Notes: generated by a model not told the origin, from the letters alone. Positions 1 through 9,292 are shown, counted from the first letter of the stretch. The stretch is DNA of 64,000 nucleotides from an uncultured Collinsella sp. (GCA_900759045.1 CAAETU010000048.1:1-64000); one strand, 5' to 3'. Numbers and translations: made by a program.

Positions 1-70
1 CGATACCGAGGAGAACCCCAAGACGGTCGGCGAGTTCGCCGATACGGTCGAGGCGGCATTGGAGAAGTAG
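1..70 (+). CDS. acpP: Acyl carrier protein, C-terminal end (partial)
   Basis: Only the last 22 codons are inside the window, read in frame from base 2 and ending at a TAG at 68-70. The residues end in TVGEFADTVEAALEK, an acidic amphipathic helix like the last helix of acyl carrier proteins. It lies 2 bases before fabK at the head of a fatty-acid synthesis operon, which is where acpP is often found. The phosphopantetheine serine is outside the window, so the call rests on context and helix character. Confidence 0.65.
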   Translation, partial: DTEENPKTVGEFADTVEAALEK

Positions 71-72
71 AG

Positions 73-1017
73 ATGCTCAAGACTCCTCTCTGCGAGCTGC
101 TCGGCATCGAAAAGCCTGTGTTCCAGGGCGGCATGGCCTGGATTGCCGATGCCTCGCTGGCATCGGCCGTGTCCGAGGCAGGTGGGTTGGGAATCATTGC
201 GGCCATGAATGCCGACGCCAACTGGCTGCGCGATCAGATTCACGAGCTGCGCACCAAGACGGACAAGCCCTTTGGCGTGAACGTCATGCTTATGAGCCCG
301 TTTGCCGACGAGGTCGCACAGGTTGTGATCGACGAGCAGGTGCCGGTCGTCGTGACGGGTGCCGGCAATCCCACCAAGTACATGAAGGCCTGGAACGATG
401 CGGGCATCAAGGTCATCCCGGTCGTTGCTTCGGTGGCGCTGGCGCGTCTCGTGGCGCGTCGCGGGGCAACCGCCGTGGTTGCCGAAGGCACCGAATCGGG
501 TGGGCATATTGGCGAGACGTCGACGATGGCGCTCGTTCCGCAGGTTGTCGACGCGGTCGATATCCCCGTTGTGGCAGCTGGCGGTATCGCCGATGGTCGC
601 GGCGTGGCAGCGGCCTTTATGCTCGGTGCCGCCGGCGTCCAGGTGGGAACACGCTTTCTGGTCGCAAACGAGTGCACCGTATCCGAACAGTACAAAGAGC
701 TGGTGCTCAAGGCGGGAGACACCTCGACGCGCGCGACTGGCCGTTCGACGGGACATCCGGTGCGTGCGCTCAAGAGCCCCTTCACCAATGCCTACGCCAA
801 AAGTGAGGCGGCGGGCGCAAGTGCCGAGGAGCTTGGGGTCATGGGCACGGGTGCCCTTCGCAAAGCCGCCAAGGACGGCAATTACGAAGAGGGTTCGTAT
901 CTGTGCGGACAGATTGCCGGTATGGTCAACGAGCGTCAGAGCGCACGCGAAATCGTCGACGATCTGGTCGATGGCGCCGAGCATGTCCTGAAGGGTGCGT
1001 CCGCATGGGTAGCGTAG
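73..1017 (+). CDS. fabK: Enoyl-ACP reductase II (FabK)
   Basis: This 314-residue protein is an FMN-dependent TIM-barrel reductase of the nitronate monooxygenase/FabK family. It would carry out the last step of each elongation round in type II fatty-acid synthesis, reducing trans-2-enoyl-ACP in the cytosol. The FabK motif GTESGGHIGE is at about residues 139-148 with the key histidine near 145, and glycine-rich phosphate-binding loops (VVAAGGIADG, GAAGVQVGTRF) follow. It starts 2 bases after acpP and its end overlaps fabD by 13 bases, so the genes are translationally linked. No FabI is seen here, which suggests FabK is the enoyl reductase in use. A plain nitronate monooxygenase is unlikely in this operon. 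Confidence 0.93.
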   Translation: MLKTPLCELLGIEKPVFQGGMAWIADASLASAVSEAGGLGIIAAMNADANWLRDQIHELRTKTDKPFGVNVMLMSPFADEVAQVVIDEQVPVVVTGAGNPTKYMKAWNDAGIKVIPVVASVALARLVARRGATAVVAEGTESGGHIGETSTMALVPQVVDAVDIPVVAAGGIADGRGVAAAFMLGAAGVQVGTRFLVANECTVSEQYKELVLKAGDTSTRATGRSTGHPVRALKSPFTNAYAKSEAAGASAEELGVMGTGALRKAAKDGNYEEGSYLCGQIAGMVNERQSAREIVDDLVDGAEHVLKGASAWVA

Positions 1018-1931
1018 CGTTTCTGTTTGCCGGTCAGGGTGCCCAGCACCCCGCGATGGGCGTTGACCTCATCGAAGCATCACCGGCGGCTGCCGAGGTG
1101 TTTGCAATCGCCGACGAGGTGCGTCCGGGAACCAGCGAGCAGTGCCGGAGCGCCTCCAAGGAGGAGCTCTCGCAGACCGAGAACACGCAGCCGTGCGTGT
1201 TCGTCCATGACCTGGCAGCGGCTGTCGCCCTGTGTGAGCGCGGCGTGGTGCCTGCCGCCTGTGCGGGATTTTCGCTGGGCGAGGTCGCCGCGCTCACCTT
1301 TGCGGGGGCGTTCGATACGCGAGCGGGCTTTGAGCTCGTGTGCGAGCGCGCGGCGCTGATGGCCGCGGCTGCCGAGCGTCACCCCGGCGGCATGCGCGCC
1401 GTCATCAAGCTCGATGCGGCGCAAGTCGAGAACCTGGCCGCACAGGCCGGCGAGGACTGCTGGCCGGTCAACTACAACAGCCCGCAGCAGACGGTTGTTG
1501 CCGGAGTGCCCGAGGCGCTGCAGGCGCTCGACGACCTAGTAAAAGAGGCTGGCGGCCGCGCTATGAAAGTCGCGGTGTCGGGCGCATTTCATAGCCCCTA
1601 TATGGCCGAGGCGACTGAGGGGCTGGCGACGTATATCCAAGCCGGCCACGCGCCGTCTCCGCTGCTGATTCCGGTCATGGCAAACATGACGGCGGCGCCC
1701 TATCCGGCGGACCCGCGAGCAGCATCGGATGTCTTGGCCAACCAGGTGAGCCATGCCGTGCGCTGGGTCGACACGCTGCATGCTCTGCAGGATCAGGGCA
1801 TCGACACGTTTATTGAGGTCGGCCCTGGCAAAACGCTGTCGGGCCTGGTCAAGCGTACGCTGAGCGACGTTCGCGTGCATTCGTGCGAAACGGCCGAGCA
1901 GGTCGCAGCTATTGCCGACGAGCTCGCATAG
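1005..1931 (+). CDS. fabD: Malonyl-CoA:ACP transacylase (FabD)
   Basis: Transfers malonyl from CoA to acyl carrier protein, supplying the extender unit for fatty-acid synthesis. The 308-residue protein has the N-terminal FAGQGAQ motif (residues 8-14), the nucleophile elbow GFSLGE with Ser90, and the catalytic histidine in AFHSPYM near residue 198. The open frame runs further upstream, but the FAGQGAQ motif must lie close to the N-terminus. The ATG at 1005 is therefore the right start, inside the end of fabK. The usual elbow is GHSLGE; here Phe replaces His. Confidence 0.94.
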   Translation: MGSVAFLFAGQGAQHPAMGVDLIEASPAAAEVFAIADEVRPGTSEQCRSASKEELSQTENTQPCVFVHDLAAAVALCERGVVPAACAGFSLGEVAALTFAGAFDTRAGFELVCERAALMAAAAERHPGGMRAVIKLDAAQVENLAAQAGEDCWPVNYNSPQQTVVAGVPEALQALDDLVKEAGGRAMKVAVSGAFHSPYMAEATEGLATYIQAGHAPSPLLIPVMANMTAAPYPADPRAASDVLANQVSHAVRWVDTLHALQDQGIDTFIEVGPGKTLSGLVKRTLSDVRVHSCETAEQVAAIADELA

Positions 1932-1961
1932 CCCACAGGGCTATAACCCGAAAGGAATGAC

Positions 1962-2735
1962 ATGGGTAACTTGAACAACGGCACGCTCGAGCGCAACGGC
2001 TCACGTCGCGTGGCACTGGTCACGGGCGGCTCGCGCGGCATCGGTCGCGCTTGTGCCGTGGGCCTGGCGGAGGATGGCTTTGATATCGCCGTCGTCTATG
2101 CCGGTAGCGTCGATGCGGCGCGCGAGACGTGCGAAGCCTGCGAGGCCGCTGGCGCCACGGCGCGCGCATATCAATGCGACGTGGCCGACCCCGCTGCCGT
2201 CAACGCATGTATGGAGACGGTCCTCAACGACTTTGGTTCGATTTGGGCGCTCGTCAACAACGCCGGCATCACGCAAGACGGCCTGCTCATGCGCATGGGC
2301 GATGATGCCTTCGATCGCGTGCTCGATGTCAATCTTAAAGGAACGTTTAACACGACGCGCGCGCTCACCAAGACCTTTATGCGCCAGCGCGGCGGTTGCG
2401 TCGTCAACATGAGCTCGGTCGTGGGCCTGATGGGCAATGCCGGACAGGCCAACTACGCGGCCTCCAAGGCGGGCGTGATCGGCCTGACCAAGGCAGTAGC
2501 GCGCGAGCTTGCGCCTCGCGGCGTACGAGTGAACGCGGTCGCCCCCGGGTTTGTCGAGACGGATATGACGGCAAAGCTCTCGGATAAGGTGCGTGCGGCA
2601 ACCGAGGAGCAGATTCCCCTTAAGCGTATGGCGCAGCCCGAGGAGGTAGCCGGTGTGGTGCGCTTTTTAGCGAGCGATGCGGCCGCTTACATTACGGGCG
2701 AAGTCATACGCGTCGACGGCGGAATGGCGATGTAG
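1962..2735 (+). CDS. fabG: 3-oxoacyl-ACP reductase (FabG)
   Basis: NADPH-dependent short-chain dehydrogenase reducing 3-ketoacyl-ACP to the 3-hydroxy form. The 257-residue protein has the TGGSRGIG cofactor motif at about residues 21-28, the NNAG motif, a catalytic serine in NMSSVVG and the YAASK active-site pair, and ends in a typical VDGGMAM tail. An 18-residue N-terminal extension precedes the first beta strand. The start ATG follows a clear AAAGGA ribosome-binding site. It lies 30 bases after fabD in the fab operon. Confidence 0.94.
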   Translation: MGNLNNGTLERNGSRRVALVTGGSRGIGRACAVGLAEDGFDIAVVYAGSVDAARETCEACEAAGATARAYQCDVADPAAVNACMETVLNDFGSIWALVNNAGITQDGLLMRMGDDAFDRVLDVNLKGTFNTTRALTKTFMRQRGGCVVNMSSVVGLMGNAGQANYAASKAGVIGLTKAVARELAPRGVRVNAVAPGFVETDMTAKLSDKVRAATEEQIPLKRMAQPEEVAGVVRFLASDAAAYITGEVIRVDGGMAM

Positions 2736-2774
2736 AAAGCAAGCCGGGTAAGCGGCTTGGATGAGGAGACCATG

Positions 2775-4022
2775 ATGGAACAGAGAGTTGCAATCACCGG
2801 TATCGGTGCCGTGTCGCCGCTCGGCAACACCGCGCTTGCCACCTGGGCGGCCATGTGCGCCGGAACGTGTGGCATCGGTCCGATCACGCACTTTGATACC
2901 GATGCATTTGCCGTCAAGGTGGCGGCCGAGGTCAAGGGTTTTGACGGCAACGATTACTTTGGCAAGCATGACGCCAAGCATCTGGACCCCTGTGTTCAGT
3001 TTGCGATGGCGGCGTCGGACGAGGCCATGCACGATGCGGGCCTCGATGTTGAGGGCGCGGTCGATCGCGATCGTCTGGGTGTCTATGTGGGCTCGGGCGT
3101 GGGCGGCATGCAGACGCTTGTCGACAACGTCCACACGATTGCCGACCGCGGGCCTCGTCGCGCATCGCCCTACATGATCGCGATGATGATCCCCAACATG
3201 GCTTCGGGCAACATCGCGATTCGCCATAAGGCAAAGGGCCCGACCCTGCCCGTGGTGACCGCGTGCGCAACCTCGGCCCATGCGGTGGGTGAGGCGTTCC
3301 GCGCCATCAAGCACGGCTATGCCGATGCAATCCTCGCGGGCGGCGCCGAGGCCGCAATTATCCCCGATGCCGTTGCAGGCTTTACGTCCTGCCGCGCATT
3401 GACCACCAACCCCGATCCCGCGACGGCTTGCCGCCCGTTCGATGCAGACCGCGACGGCTTTGTGATGGGCGAAGGCGCCTGCGTGCTCGTGCTCGAGGGT
3501 ATGGAGCACGCACAGGCGCGCGGTGCGCACATTTACGCCGAGGTCGTGGGCTACGGCAACACCGATGATGCCTATCACATCACGAGCCCCGATCCCGAGG
3601 CTGCCGGCATTGCCCGTGCGATATCGCTGGCGGTGGCCGAGGGCGACGTTAAGCCTTCCGAGGGCCTCTACATCAACGCTCACGGCACCTCGACCAAACT
3701 CAACGATTCGTCCGAGACGGCGGGCATCAAGCGAGCGCTCGGCGAGGATGCAGCGCGCGCCGCGCACGTCTCGTCGACCAAGTCGATGACCGGCCATATG
3801 ATCGGCGCCACGGGTGCCATCGAGGTCATGGCCTGTGCCATGGCGCTCGAGCAGGGCGTGGTGCCCCCGACCATTAACTACCACACGCCCGATCCCGCCT
3901 GCGATCTTGACTACACGCCCAATCGCGCGGTTCGCGCCGACCTTACCTGGGCGCTTTCGACCAACCTGGGCTTTGGCGGGCACAACGCCGCCATCGCGCT
4001 GCGTAGATATACGAGGAGCTAG
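2775..4022 (+). CDS. fabF: 3-oxoacyl-ACP synthase II (FabF)
   Basis: Condensing enzyme that extends acyl-ACP with malonyl-ACP. The 415-residue length fits FabF. The active-site cysteine is in VTACATS (Cys164), the first histidine in NAHGTSTK near 304, the second in the GHMIGATGA region, and the tail carries TNLGFGGHN. Two ATGs occur in tandem at 2772 and 2775. The AGGAG at 2764-2768 is better spaced for 2775, giving MEQRVAITGIG, so that start was chosen; an upstream TTG in frame is less likely. No fabH or FabB-type paralogue is seen in the window. Confidence 0.93.
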   Translation: MEQRVAITGIGAVSPLGNTALATWAAMCAGTCGIGPITHFDTDAFAVKVAAEVKGFDGNDYFGKHDAKHLDPCVQFAMAASDEAMHDAGLDVEGAVDRDRLGVYVGSGVGGMQTLVDNVHTIADRGPRRASPYMIAMMIPNMASGNIAIRHKAKGPTLPVVTACATSAHAVGEAFRAIKHGYADAILAGGAEAAIIPDAVAGFTSCRALTTNPDPATACRPFDADRDGFVMGEGACVLVLEGMEHAQARGAHIYAEVVGYGNTDDAYHITSPDPEAAGIARAISLAVAEGDVKPSEGLYINAHGTSTKLNDSSETAGIKRALGEDAARAAHVSSTKSMTGHMIGATGAIEVMACAMALEQGVVPPTINYHTPDPACDLDYTPNRAVRADLTWALSTNLGFGGHNAAIALRRYTRS

Positions 4023-4025
4023 AGC

Positions 4026-4502
4026 ATGGATTCCAAAAGACTTGCCGAGATAGCCGATGTGATGGAGGACCGCGGCCTCACGCGCGTACGCGTTGAGGAG
4101 CCCGATGGCACCGCAGTCGAACTCGAGCGCGCGAGCGCCGCGCAGCCGGTTGCCGTGCCCATGCCTATGCCGAGTGCCGTGACTGCTCCGGCGGTGGCTC
4201 CTGTCGCCGTGCCTGCCGCCGCACCGGAGCCCGCCGAGCAGGCGCCTGCCGCCGCACCGGAGCCTAAGGGCACCGAGGTGACCGCTCCCATGGTCGGCGT
4301 TTTCTATGCTGCCCCGGCGCCGGGCGACGAGCCGTTTGTGCACGTGGGCTCCAAGGTCAAGGCCGGCGAGACCCTCTGCATCATCGAGGCCATGAAGGTT
4401 CTCAACGAGGTGACGGCAGAGGCGGATGGCGAGGTGCTCGAGATCTGCGTGGCCGACGGCGACCTCGTGGAGTTCGGCAGCTGCCTCATGAGGATCGGAT
4501 AG
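4026..4502 (+). CDS. accB: Biotin carboxyl carrier protein of acetyl-CoA carboxylase (AccB)
   Basis: Carries the biotin that shuttles CO2 between AccC and the carboxyltransferase. The 158-residue protein has an N-terminal segment (about 1-38), a linker rich in Ala, Pro and Val (about 38-85) and a C-terminal biotinyl domain with the EAMKV motif; the biotinylated lysine is residue 124. The glycine-containing thumb segment expected of acetyl-CoA carboxylase BCCP is present around APAPGDEPFV. It starts 3 bases after fabF and is followed at once by fabZ. Confidence 0.94.
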   Translation: MDSKRLAEIADVMEDRGLTRVRVEEPDGTAVELERASAAQPVAVPMPMPSAVTAPAVAPVAVPAAAPEPAEQAPAAAPEPKGTEVTAPMVGVFYAAPAPGDEPFVHVGSKVKAGETLCIIEAMKVLNEVTAEADGEVLEICVADGDLVEFGSCLMRIG

Positions 4503-4511
4503 GTGATATCC

Positions 4512-4934
4512 ATGAACAAAGAAGAGCTCAAGAAGCTGTTACCGCATCGCGAGCCGATGCTTTTGCTCGACGAGGCCGAGCTGGTGGGCGACGAGGCCCA
4601 CGGCAAGATCACGATCACGGGCGACGAGTGCTTTTTGCAAGGGCATTTTCCGGGAAACCCGGTCGTCCCTGGCGTGATTCAGTGCGAGATGCTCGCCCAG
4701 AACTGCTGCGTGCTGCTGATGGGCGATGAGGAGGCGCGCGGCGCGACGCCGTTCTACACGAGTCTGGACAAGGTGCGCTTTAAGCGTCCGGTGCGCCCGG
4801 GCGACACGGTGGATCTGGTGTGCTCCATCACGCGTGCGCGCGGGCCGTTCCGCTTTGCGACGGGTACTGCGAGCGTCAACGGTGAGGTTTGCTGCCGCGC
4901 CGATATGTCTTTTGCACTCATGCACGAAAGTTAA
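4512..4934 (+). CDS. fabZ: 3-hydroxyacyl-ACP dehydratase (FabZ)
   Basis: Dehydrates 3-hydroxyacyl-ACP to trans-2-enoyl-ACP. The 140-residue hot-dog protein begins with the typical LLPHREPMLLLDE and has the catalytic histidine and glutamate in GHFPGNPVVPGV and QCEMLAQ. The ATG at 4512 was preferred to the GTG at 4503 because homologues start just before the helix containing KLLPHR and an AGGTGA sits about 8 bases upstream. It lies between accB and accC, an order known from other fab/acc operons. Confidence 0.92.
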   Translation: MNKEELKKLLPHREPMLLLDEAELVGDEAHGKITITGDECFLQGHFPGNPVVPGVIQCEMLAQNCCVLLMGDEEARGATPFYTSLDKVRFKRPVRPGDTVDLVCSITRARGPFRFATGTASVNGEVCCRADMSFALMHES

Positions 4935-4944
4935 GGAAGGCTTC

Positions 4945-6288
4945 ATGTTCGACAAAGTGCTCATCGCCAACCGCGGCGAAGTCGCGGTCCGTGTTATCCG
5001 CGCGTGCCGCGATATGGGCATCAAGACCGTCGCCGTTTATTCCACGGCCGATGCGGACGCGCTGCACGTGCAGCTTGCCGACGAGGCGTATTGCATCGGC
5101 GGCCCGCGTCTTGCCGAGAGCTACCTCAACGACGATGCCGTGCTCACCTGTGCGGTAAAGTCGGGCGCCAAGGCCATTCATCCCGGCTACGGCTTTTTCT
5201 CCGAGAAGGCGAGCTTCGTGCGCGACTGCGACAAGTATGGCCTGGCGTTTGTCGGTCCTTCGGCCGAGGTGATCGACAGCATGGGCGACAAGGACGCCGC
5301 ACGCCGAACGGCTGCCGCGGCGGGCGTGCCCATCGTGCCGGGCTGCGATTTGCTCAAAAGCCCCGAGGAGGCGACGGCCGAGGCCGAGCGCATTGGCTGC
5401 CCCGTGCTTATTAAGGCGCGTGCAGGAGGTGGCGGTCGCGGCATTCGCAAGGTCGAGCGCGTGGAAGATGCGGCAAAGGCCTTTATTGAAGCGCGTGCCG
5501 AGGGAGAGGCCGTTTTTGGCGACGGCGAGTGCTACATGGAGAAGTTCGTCGCGCCGGCGCACCACGTCGAGGTGCAGATTATGGCCGATAAGCAGGGTCA
5601 TGTGTTTTCGCTCGGCGAGCGCGAGTGCTCGGTGCAGCGCCGCAACCAAAAGCTGATCGAGGAGAGCCCCGCGCCGTGCCTCGACGGACACGACGACATT
5701 CGAGCCCGCATGCACAAGGCAGCGCGTGACCTGGCTCGTGCCGTCGGCTACGAAGGAGCCGGTACCATCGAGTTCCTGTACTCGGACGACGGCAATTTCT
5801 ACTTTATGGAAATGAACACGCGCTTGCAGGTGGAGCATCCGGTTACGGAGTTTGTGGCCGATACCGACTTGGTCAAGTGGCAGCTGCGCGTGGCAGCCGG
5901 CCAGCCTCTGCCCTTTGAGCAGGAGGACATGCCGGTTCGCAATCACGCCATGGAGTGCCGCATCAATGCCGAAACGCCGGACTTTCTGCCGTCATGCGGA
6001 ACGGTCACCGCATTGCGTGTGCCGGGTGGTCCGCACGTGCGCTGGGATTCCGCCATGTTTACCGGTGCGAAAGTCCCGCCGTACTACGACTCCATGCTCG
6101 GCAAGCTCATCGTGTGTGCGCCCACGCGTGACGGCGCCATTCGCAAGATGCGCTCGGCCCTGGGCGAGCTCGTGATTGAGGGCGTGAGCGAAAACAGCGA
6201 GCTTCAGCTCGACGTGCTGGCAAACGATGAGTTCTTGTCGGGCATGTACCACACCGATCTGATGGGGCATCTCTATGCTGATGAATAG
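4945..6288 (+). CDS. accC: Biotin carboxylase (AccC)
   Basis: ATP-grasp subunit of acetyl-CoA carboxylase that carboxylates the biotin on AccB using bicarbonate and ATP. At 447 residues it has the standard length. It begins MFDKVLIANRGEVAVRVIRA, has the glycine-rich ATP loop ARAGGGGRGI, the metal-binding EMNTRLQVEHPVTE, and the C-terminal biotin carboxylase domain. The ATG at 4945 follows AAGGAAGG and matches the family start; longer in-frame extensions run through fabZ and are not real. The end overlaps accDA by 14 bases. Confidence 0.95.
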   Translation: MFDKVLIANRGEVAVRVIRACRDMGIKTVAVYSTADADALHVQLADEAYCIGGPRLAESYLNDDAVLTCAVKSGAKAIHPGYGFFSEKASFVRDCDKYGLAFVGPSAEVIDSMGDKDAARRTAAAAGVPIVPGCDLLKSPEEATAEAERIGCPVLIKARAGGGGRGIRKVERVEDAAKAFIEARAEGEAVFGDGECYMEKFVAPAHHVEVQIMADKQGHVFSLGERECSVQRRNQKLIEESPAPCLDGHDDIRARMHKAARDLARAVGYEGAGTIEFLYSDDGNFYFMEMNTRLQVEHPVTEFVADTDLVKWQLRVAAGQPLPFEQEDMPVRNHAMECRINAETPDFLPSCGTVTALRVPGGPHVRWDSAMFTGAKVPPYYDSMLGKLIVCAPTRDGAIRKMRSALGELVIEGVSENSELQLDVLANDEFLSGMYHTDLMGHLYADE

Positions 6289-7999
6289 AAAAGCGAAGGC
6301 GGTCAACGTTCTCGAGGGGCCGATGACCGAGTCGTGCGCCGAGTTTCCCGCGCGCCACGTGTTTATCAAGTGCCCGGAGTGCCGCCGTGTGATCGATGAG
6401 GCGCGCCTGCACGACAACCTCGAGGTCTGCCCTCGTTGTGGCAAACACTTTCGCGTGAGCGGCCGCGCGCGCATGCGCATGACGGTCGACGAGGGCACGT
6501 TTGAGGAATGGGATGCCAATCTGGCGTCGGAGGACTTCCTCTCGTTTCCCGGCTATGCCGACAAGCTCAAGGGCGCGGTCGAGCGTTCGGGCGAGCGCGA
6601 TGCCGTTGTGTGCGGCAGGGGTAAAATCTGCGGTTGCGATACGGCACTCTTCTTTATGGACGCCAACTTTATGATGGGCTCGATGGGCTCCGTGGTGGGC
6701 GAGAAGATCTGTCGCGCATTTGAGCGTGCGACCGAGCTGGGATTGCCAGTCGTCGGCTTTACCGTTTCGGGCGGCGCGCGCATGCAAGAGGGCGTGACAT
6801 CGCTTATGCAGATGGCCAAGATTTCTGCGGCGGTTAGGTGCCACAGCGAGGCGGGCGGCCTGTATATCACAGTGCTCACCGACCCCACGACCGGAGGCGT
6901 AACCGCGAGCTTTGCCATGGAGGGCGACATTATCCTGGCCGAGCCCGATGCCCTGACGGCATTTGCCGGTCCGCGCGTGATCGAGCAGAACATGCACAAG
7001 CGCCTGCCCAAGGGGTTCCAGCGTTCCGAGTTTTTGCTGGAGCACGGCTTTTGCGATGCCGTCGTTCCACGTGGCGAGATTGCGCTCACGGTAGGCGAGC
7101 TGCTGGCGCTGCACGAAGGGCGCGCGCCCGGCCTGGGGGCTCCGCATGAGATCGTGCATACGGGTCGCCGCGGCAAAAAGCTGGGACATCTGTTTAAGCG
7201 CTCGACGGCACCAAAAACCGCACTCGAGATTGTCAAGCAGACCCGCTCGGCAGATCGTGCCACGGCGGGCGAGATAATCTCGTTGGGTCTGGATGGATTT
7301 GTGGAGCTGCACGGTGACCGTTACTTTGGCGACGATGCTGCCGTGGTGGGCGGCATCGGCTGGAAAGACGGACGTCCCGTAACGGTCATCGCCATCGAGC
7401 GCGGCACCACGACCAAAGAGCGTATGCGCCGCAACTTTGGCATGGCGCATCCCGAGGGCTACCGCAAAGCGCGTCGCCTGATGCGCCAGGCCGAAAAGTT
7501 TGGTCGACCGGTTCTGTGCCTGGTCGATACTTCGGGTGCGTTTTGCGGTATCGGTGCCGAGGAGCGCGGCCAGGGCGAGGCGATTGCCCAGAATCTCATG
7601 GAGATGAGCGGCCTTAAGACGCCGATTGTCTCGGTGGTGACAGGCGAGGGCGGCTCTGGTGGCGCGCTGGCGCTGTCCGTGGCCGACCGCATCCTGATGC
7701 TCTCGAGCTCGGCCTATTCGGTCGTGAGCCCCGAGGCCTGTGCGTCGATCCTGTGGAAGGATACCGAGCGCGCGAATGAGGCCGCCGAGGCGCTTAAGCT
7801 CACAGCCCCCGATCTGTTGGCGCTCGGCATCATCGACGGCATTGTCGACGATAAGGGCCTATCGCATGAGGAGATCGCCGGTGCCGTCGTGTCCTCGGCA
7901 TTCAATGCCTTCGTTACGCTTGGACGTCTCGACGACGCGACCCTCACAAGCCTCCGCTACGAAAAGTACCGCGCAATCGGTCAGTACCGCACGATGTGA
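6275..7999 (+). CDS. accDA: Fused acetyl-CoA carboxylase carboxyltransferase, beta-alpha (AccD-AccA)
   Basis: A single 574-residue chain carries both carboxyltransferase halves that move the carboxyl group from biotin to acetyl-CoA. Residues about 30-55 hold the four-cysteine zinc ribbon of AccD (CPEC...CPRC). Residues about 60-290 are the beta crotonase-like fold with SGGARMQEG. From about residue 305 the AccA part begins (TAPKTALEIVKQ), with ELHGDRYFGDD, TTKERMRRNFGM and GEGGSGGALA. In many bacteria these are separate subunits; the fusion fixes their stoichiometry. It overlaps accC and is the last gene of the fab operon. The first ATG is used, with a second one six bases on. Confidence 0.93.
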   Translation: MLMNRKAKAVNVLEGPMTESCAEFPARHVFIKCPECRRVIDEARLHDNLEVCPRCGKHFRVSGRARMRMTVDEGTFEEWDANLASEDFLSFPGYADKLKGAVERSGERDAVVCGRGKICGCDTALFFMDANFMMGSMGSVVGEKICRAFERATELGLPVVGFTVSGGARMQEGVTSLMQMAKISAAVRCHSEAGGLYITVLTDPTTGGVTASFAMEGDIILAEPDALTAFAGPRVIEQNMHKRLPKGFQRSEFLLEHGFCDAVVPRGEIALTVGELLALHEGRAPGLGAPHEIVHTGRRGKKLGHLFKRSTAPKTALEIVKQTRSADRATAGEIISLGLDGFVELHGDRYFGDDAAVVGGIGWKDGRPVTVIAIERGTTTKERMRRNFGMAHPEGYRKARRLMRQAEKFGRPVLCLVDTSGAFCGIGAEERGQGEAIAQNLMEMSGLKTPIVSVVTGEGGSGGALALSVADRILMLSSSAYSVVSPEACASILWKDTERANEAAEALKLTAPDLLALGIIDGIVDDKGLSHEEIAGAVVSSAFNAFVTLGRLDDATLTSLRYEKYRAIGQYRTM

Positions 8000-8024
8000 C
8001 AAGGGGACAGTCCGCATGTCACAT
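7994..8024. repeat. Small GGGGACAG palindrome at the accDA stop
   Basis: The arms ATGTGAC and GTCACAT enclose a loop containing GGGGACAGTCC. The element covers the accDA stop codon. It resembles the GGGGACAG-bearing hairpins at 17.5 kb and the GTCCCC-bearing ones at 19.9 and 20.3 kb, so it may be a REP-like element. It is too weak in T residues to be a good terminator. Confidence 0.5.
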
Positions 8025-8039
8025 TGGGAAAGGCGTTCC

Positions 8040-9254
8040 ATGTCACAAGTTTCTAACACCTCGTTTACAACGACGGTTTCATCAAATGCCATGGCCGTGG
8101 TGGACTATCTGTCCAAAAGTATGATGTCGGCGCTGCCCTTTATTGTCTGCGCGGCATTGTTTCGCACCGTCGCCGTCATTATGGGCGAAGGCATGCTGGG
8201 CCTGTGGTCTGCCGATTCCGAAATCTATCGCCTGTTCTACAGTTGGCTCTATAACGCCGGCTACTACTTTTTGCCCATTTATCTTGGTTGGGCGGCCGCC
8301 CGCCAGCTCGGTTGCTCGGAGCAGCTGGGCATGATGCTGGGCGGCGTATTGATTGCGCCCGATCTGCTTAAGCTCGTCGATGTCGCATCGACGACGGGGG
8401 CATCGACGACTTCCGTGTATGGTCTGGTTCCTGCGCCGGTCAACGATTACACGACGACTGTTATTCCGGTTCTCCTCTCGGTGCCCGTGCTATGGCAGGT
8501 GGAGCGTTTCTTTCGGCGCGTAATTCCTAAGGCCGTGGCGTTTTCGTTCGTTCCGTTTGCAACCATGCTTGTCATGGTTCCGGTTTCGCTGTGTATTACG
8601 GCGCCGGCGGGCAGCTATCTGGGCATGCTGTTGGGGCAGCTTATGTTTATGCTTGGCAATTCCGGTGGCATCGTGTCGCTGCTTACGCTCATGGGGCTTG
8701 CCGCGGGCTGGGAGTTTCTTAAGATTGCGGGCGTCAGCAACGTTGTCCTATCGCTTGCGTACGCGCAGTTTATGAGTGTGGGAACGGATTCGTGCATTCT
8801 CATTGCCGCGACGATGGCGACGTTCGCCGTTTGGGGCATGCCCTTTGGTGCGTCGCTCCGCGTTGCGGATAAGGACGAGAAAGCGCTCATGCTGGGCTAT
8901 TCAATCTCGGGTGTTCTTGGCGGCGTAGGCGAGCCGGCGCTGTACGGTTGCGGCTTTAAATATGGCAGGTGCCTGACGTGCATGGCCATTGGCGGCGCCG
9001 TCGGAGGCCTTGTTGCAGCCGTGGGCCACGTTACGGCTTATACCATCGGCATGACGAATGTCCTCATGGTCATTGGCTTTGCCACGGGCGGCATCTCGAA
9101 CCTGCTGTGGTGCTGCGCTGCCGGCGGCACGGCATTTGCGGTGTCTGCGGCGCTGAGCTACTGCTTTGGTGTGGTGCCGACGAAGGAGCAGACGGCAGAA
9201 GACGAAGCCGATTCGCCCGAAACGATGGTGAGCGCTGCTGAAGCAAGCGCATAG
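8040..9254 (+). CDS. PTS EIIC-like membrane protein
   Basis: This 404-residue polytopic membrane protein resembles the EIIC channel of the glucose/beta-glucoside PTS superfamily. It opens with a segment like those that start EIIC domains (AMAVVDYLSKSMMSALPFIVCA), has about ten hydrophobic segments, and carries a GVGEPALYG motif in the second half. There is no EIIB or EIIA domain on the chain and none beside it, so phosphotransfer would need partners encoded elsewhere, or it may act as a plain transporter. The ATG at 8040 was chosen over 8016 because AAAGG sits at good distance and the earlier ATG lies in a palindrome. It is followed by a terminator. The substrate cannot be told. Confidence 0.75.
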   Translation: MSQVSNTSFTTTVSSNAMAVVDYLSKSMMSALPFIVCAALFRTVAVIMGEGMLGLWSADSEIYRLFYSWLYNAGYYFLPIYLGWAAARQLGCSEQLGMMLGGVLIAPDLLKLVDVASTTGASTTSVYGLVPAPVNDYTTTVIPVLLSVPVLWQVERFFRRVIPKAVAFSFVPFATMLVMVPVSLCITAPAGSYLGMLLGQLMFMLGNSGGIVSLLTLMGLAAGWEFLKIAGVSNVVLSLAYAQFMSVGTDSCILIAATMATFAVWGMPFGASLRVADKDEKALMLGYSISGVLGGVGEPALYGCGFKYGRCLTCMAIGGAVGGLVAAVGHVTAYTIGMTNVLMVIGFATGGISNLLWCCAAGGTAFAVSAALSYCFGVVPTKEQTAEDEADSPETMVSAAEASA

Positions 9255-9292
9255 ACCTGTGCGACAAAAGGACGATTCCATTGTCATGTTCC

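Noticed and set aside
2667..4343. A 558-codon minus-strand frame opposite fabF
   Set aside because: Arg/His/Gly-rich antisense of a recognised gene; no motif and no ribosome-binding site.
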